The notes under the pieces were generated by a model. It was not told the DNA's origin. It ran no database searches and saw nothing but the letters and a program-made list of their open reading frames with translations. Below are positions 61,206 to 64,000 of a stretch of DNA of 64,000 nucleotides, piece by piece (position 1 is the stretch's first letter; each line of letters begins with the position of its first letter). Made by a program: the position numbers and the translations under genes. The stretch comes from Gaiellasilicea sp963730405 (GTDB lineage: Bacteria; Actinomycetota; Thermoleophilia; Gaiellales; Gaiellaceae): assembly GCA_963730405.1 (NCBI GenBank), contig CAVSRW010000009.1, positions 62,001 to 126,000 on the forward strand, in the 5' to 3' direction.

Positions 61206-62428
61206 GGGTCACAAACGGTTCGTACAGGACTTCCTCCAGCGGATCTACGACAACGGCGACATCTATCAGGACGTCTACGCAGGCCTCTACTGCGTCGGCT
61301 GCGAGGCCTTCAAGACCGAGGAGGAGCTCGTCGACGGCAAGTGTCCCGACCATGGGATCGAGCCCGAGTGGCTGGAGGAGAAGAACTGGTTCTTCCGGCT
61401 CTCTGCCTACCAGGACCGGCTGCTCCAGCTCTACGACGAACGACCCGACTTCGTCCTGCCGTCGTTTCGCGCCAACGAGGCGCGAAGCTTCATCGGCGGC
61501 GGCCTGCGCGACTTTTCGATCAGCCGCGCGACGCAGACGTGGGGCATCCCGATCCCGTGGGATCCCGATCAGGTCGCCTACGTCTGGGCCGACGCGCTCG
61601 TCAACTACCTGAGCGCGTTGAGCTATGCGCCGGGCGGCCACCTCGGCCTCTGGCCGGCGGCGGCACTTGCTCGCGAAGGACATCCTCCGCTTCCATTGCG
61701 TCTACTGGCCGGCGTTGCTGCTCTCGGCCGGCTACGACGTCCCGCGCCAGCTCTTCGTGCACGGCTACCTCAACCTCGACGGCCGCGGGATCTCGAAGTC
61801 GCTCGGCAACATCATCCGCGTCGAGGAGCTCACCGACGTCTACGGCGTCGACGCGCTCCGGTTCTGGGCCGCGCGCGCCGTCACGTTCGGGCAGGACGCC
61901 GACGTGACGGTCGAGGCCTTCCACGAGCGCTACGAGCGGGAACTCGCCAACGACCTCGGCAACCTGCTCTCGCGGACGACCGCCTTGATCGCGCGTTCCG
62001 GCGGTGAGATCGCGGCAGCGAGCGCCGGTGGAGGAGAGCTGGCCGCGGCGGCGACGGCGCTCGGGGAGGAGGTGGCGGCGCTCTTCGACCGCTACGAGAT
62101 CACGGCGGCGCTCGACCGGATCTGGGGGCACGTCCGCCGGCTCAACCAGTACGTCGAGCAGACGAAGCCCTGGGAGCTCGCTCGCGATCCGGAGCGTGCC
62201 GACGAGCTCGCCGCCACCCTGTACGAGCTCGCGGACGGCCTCCGTGTCGCCGCGGTCGCGCTCGCGGCCTACGTCCCCGACACCTCCGGGCGGATCCTGA
62301 CAGCGCTGGGCCAGCCGGTCGAGCTCGCGTGGGAGAACGTCGCGCCGGGCCGAACCGTCGCCGCGAGCGGGGTCGTCGCCGCCGAGCCGCTCTTCCCTCG
62401 CATCGACGAGCCGGCCACCGCCGCGTGA
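60919..62428 (+). CDS. metG: Methionyl-tRNA synthetase, with an apparent frameshift
   Basis: From ATG 60919 the protein has the ATP-binding TTPIYYVNSTPHIGHAYTT (HIGH-type) motif and a one-knuckle zinc region (YCVGCEAFKTEEE, GKCPDHG). Near 61657-61664 the frame breaks; WPA is followed in frame 2 by HLLAKDILRFHCVYWPA, and ISKSLGN supplies the KMSKS motif. A family comparison suggests the WPADVH segment lost two bases, or one base was gained. Repaired length is about 503 residues, the short form without the C-terminal tRNA-binding domain. The stop overlaps the tatD-like start. Confidence 0.9.
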
Positions 62429-63165
62429 TCGACACGCATGCGCACCTCGACGCGCTCGAGGAGCCGTCGGAGGTCCTCGCGCGCGCCCGCGCGGCGGGAG
62501 TGAGCCGCGTCGTCACGATCGGGACCGGCATCGACTCCTGCCGGCGGGCGCTCGCGCTCACCGCTCACGAGGACGTCTACGCCGCGCTCGGGATCGACCC
62601 GCACCAGGCCGGGACGGGCGAGGCAGCCCGGGTCGGAGAGCTGCGCGAGCTCCTCGGCGATCCGAAGGCAGTCGCCGTCGGGGAGGCCGGCCTCGACTAC
62701 CACTACGGCTCCGACAGGAAGGACGAGCAGCGCCGCCTGTTCGAGGCGCAGCTCGCCCTCGCCGCTGAGCTCGAGCTGCCGATCGTCGTCCACACGCGCG
62801 CCGCCAATCCCGACACGGAAGCGCTCCTCCGCGCGCACGACGGCACCGTCGTCATGCACTGCTTCTCGGAGCCGGGCCTGCTCCCGGCCGCGCTCGAAGA
62901 GGGCTGGTACGTCTCCTTCGCGGGCAACGTCACGTACCCGAAAGCGGAGGAGCTGCGCGAGGCCGCCATGGCCGTACCGGCCGACCGTCTGCTCGCGGAG
63001 ACGGACAGCCCCTACCTGGCGCCGCAGCCCCTTCGCGGCCGCACGAACGAGCCGGCGCACGTCGTCCACACCGTCGCGGCGCTCGCGGCCGCACGCGGCG
63101 ACGACGTCGGCGAGCTCGCGGCTCGCATCGACGCCAATGCCGCGGCAGCCTTCCGCCTCCCATGA
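62425..63165 (+). CDS. tatD: TatD family metal-dependent hydrolase
   Basis: A 246-residue TIM-barrel enzyme from GTG 62425. Metal ligands are in IDTHAHLD, AVGEAGLDYHY, VVHTRAAN, VMHCFSEP and AETDSPYLAP. TatD proteins are 3'-5' DNA exonucleases or deoxyribonucleases. It is co-translated with metG and rsmA. Confidence 0.93.
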   Translation: MIDTHAHLDALEEPSEVLARARAAGVSRVVTIGTGIDSCRRALALTAHEDVYAALGIDPHQAGTGEAARVGELRELLGDPKAVAVGEAGLDYHYGSDRKDEQRRLFEAQLALAAELELPIVVHTRAANPDTEALLRAHDGTVVMHCFSEPGLLPAALEEGWYVSFAGNVTYPKAEELREAAMAVPADRLLAETDSPYLAPQPLRGRTNEPAHVVHTVAALAAARGDDVGELAARIDANAAAAFRLP

Positions 63166-63932
63166 GCGTCCGCCCGAAGAAGCAGCTCGGCCAGCACTTC
63201 CTCGCCGACGAGAACATCCTCGGCGTGATCGAGCGGCTCGCCGAGCTCCGATCGGAGGACGTCGTGCTCGAGGTCGGTCCCGGCCTCGGCGTCCTGACGA
63301 GACGCCTCGCCGACCGCGCCGGCCACGTGCATGCCGTCGAGCTCGACCGCTCGCTCGAGCCCCACCTCGCTGCGCTCGCTGTGCGCCCGAACGTCGACCT
63401 CCACTGGGGCGACGCGCTCCAGCTCGACCTCGCGTCGCTGGAACCGGCGCCGACGAAGCTCGTCGCGAACCTCCCGTACAACGTCGCCACGCCGCTCGTC
63501 GCAGAGAGTCTCGACGGGCTGCCCTCGCTGCGCCTCTGGACGGTGATGGTGCAGCGCGAAGTCGCGGACCGCTTCTTCGCCGTTCCGTCGACCAAGGCGT
63601 ACGGCGCCGTCTCGGTGCTCGTGCAGCTCGCCGCGGAGCGCACGGGTTTCCATCCGGTCGCCCGCACGGTCTTCCGGCCGCCGCCCAACGTCGACTCCGC
63701 CCTCGTCGCGTTTCGCCGCACGCCGCTGCCGGAGCACTTCGACCGGATCAAGCAGGTGGTCGAGGCGTCGTTCGCGCACCGCCGCAAGACGCTGCCGAAC
63801 TCGGTGGCGCTGGCGGGCCTCGCCTCGCGCGAGGAGGCTGCGGCCGCGCTCGAGACGATCGGCCGCGCGCCGGAGACGCGCGCCGAGGCGCTCGAGCCGC
63901 GCGAGTTCGTCGACCTCGCGGCCGCGCTGTGA
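63162..63932 (+). CDS. rsmA: 16S rRNA (adenine(1518)-N6/adenine(1519)-N6)-dimethyltransferase
   Basis: A 256-residue SAM-dependent enzyme. Signature blocks are KKQLGQHFLADENILGVI, VLEVGPGLGVLTRRLADR and the catalytic VANLPYNVATPLV. It dimethylates two adjacent adenines near the 3' end of 16S rRNA. The ATG overlaps the tatD-like stop (ATGA). Confidence 0.96.
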   Translation: MSVRPKKQLGQHFLADENILGVIERLAELRSEDVVLEVGPGLGVLTRRLADRAGHVHAVELDRSLEPHLAALAVRPNVDLHWGDALQLDLASLEPAPTKLVANLPYNVATPLVAESLDGLPSLRLWTVMVQREVADRFFAVPSTKAYGAVSVLVQLAAERTGFHPVARTVFRPPPNVDSALVAFRRTPLPEHFDRIKQVVEASFAHRRKTLPNSVALAGLASREEAAAALETIGRAPETRAEALEPREFVDLAAAL

Positions 63933-64000
63933 GAGCGCCCGCGCCGGCCAAGATCAACCTCGCGCTCGTCGTCGGCCCGGCCCGGGACGACGGCAGGCAC
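63929..64000 (+). CDS. ispE: 4-diphosphocytidyl-2-C-methyl-D-erythritol kinase, 3' part missing
   Basis: The first 24 codons from GTG 63929 read APAKINLALVVGPARDDGRH, the characteristic start of IspE, including the Lys of the ATP/substrate site. The gene runs off the window. IspE phosphorylates an intermediate of the MEP isoprenoid pathway. The GTG overlaps the rsmA stop (GTGA), and rsmA-ispE adjacency is common in actinobacteria. Confidence 0.88.
   Translation, partial: MRAPAPAKINLALVVGPARDDGRH

Overview
The window is about 70% GC, has tightly packed genes with many 4-base stop/start overlaps, and uses GTG and TTG starts freely. The dnaK-grpE-dnaJ-hspR-clpB operon, CDP-alcohol-type phosphatidylinositol synthesis, an SARP-like regulator, XdhC/MoaA with molybdo-hydroxylases, and the rsmI-metG-tatD-rsmA-ispE order all point to an actinobacterium. 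The overall flavour resembles deep-branching Thermoleophilia (Gaiellales/Solirubrobacterales), but that placement is inference. I see no rRNA, tRNA, CRISPR array, transposase or prophage.

Layout. 1-5 kb: a partial EamA exporter, a DUF429 protein, and a minus-strand operon encoding a GT4-PHP fusion, a uracil-glycosylase-like protein and a presenilin-like membrane protease. 5-10.5 kb: CDGSH protein, class III-type alcohol dehydrogenase, and an M20 peptidase/AbgT transporter/glutaminase cluster with three apparent frameshifts. 10.5-17 kb: a cyclase, GNAT, secreted M1 peptidase, and an inositol-lipid operon (PAP2-type enzyme, phosphatidylinositol-phosphate synthase, inositol-phosphate synthase carrying two N-terminal ribbon-helix-helix motifs). 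17-28.3 kb: a molybdenum hydroxylase region with two small/large subunit pairs, two cupredoxins, MoaA and XdhC. 28.3-34 kb: CsbD, MFS and EamA transporters, an M29 aminopeptidase, a decayed EamA gene and a secreted beta-propeller. 34-40.5 kb: the heat-shock operon. 40.5-45.6 kb: small secreted proteins, a cupin, and a large SARP/NB-ARC/TPR regulator. 45.7-51.3 kb: S9 and M3 peptidases and a futalosine-hydrolase-like operon. 51.3-54 kb: pseudouridine catabolism (psuK-psuG) linked to an enolase-superfamily enzyme. 54-64 kb: a GT-C membrane protein, LCP protein, glucokinase, and the rsmI-M23-metG-tatD-rsmA-ispE run.

How the parts work together. The M20/AbgT/glutaminase cluster looks like glutamate scavenging. 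The inositol operon runs from glucose-6-phosphate to phosphatidylinositol phosphate and probably beyond. The oxidoreductase region holds catalytic subunits, likely copper electron acceptors and cofactor-maturation genes.

Two window-wide observations matter for any reader. Many genes have a TANNNT hexamer 6-9 bases before the start codon and no Shine-Dalgarno, suggesting leaderless transcripts. Several conserved genes (clpB, metG, abgT, an M20 peptidase) carry single-base frameshifts, which more likely reflect assembly errors than biology. All functional calls are by motif reading without database searches.
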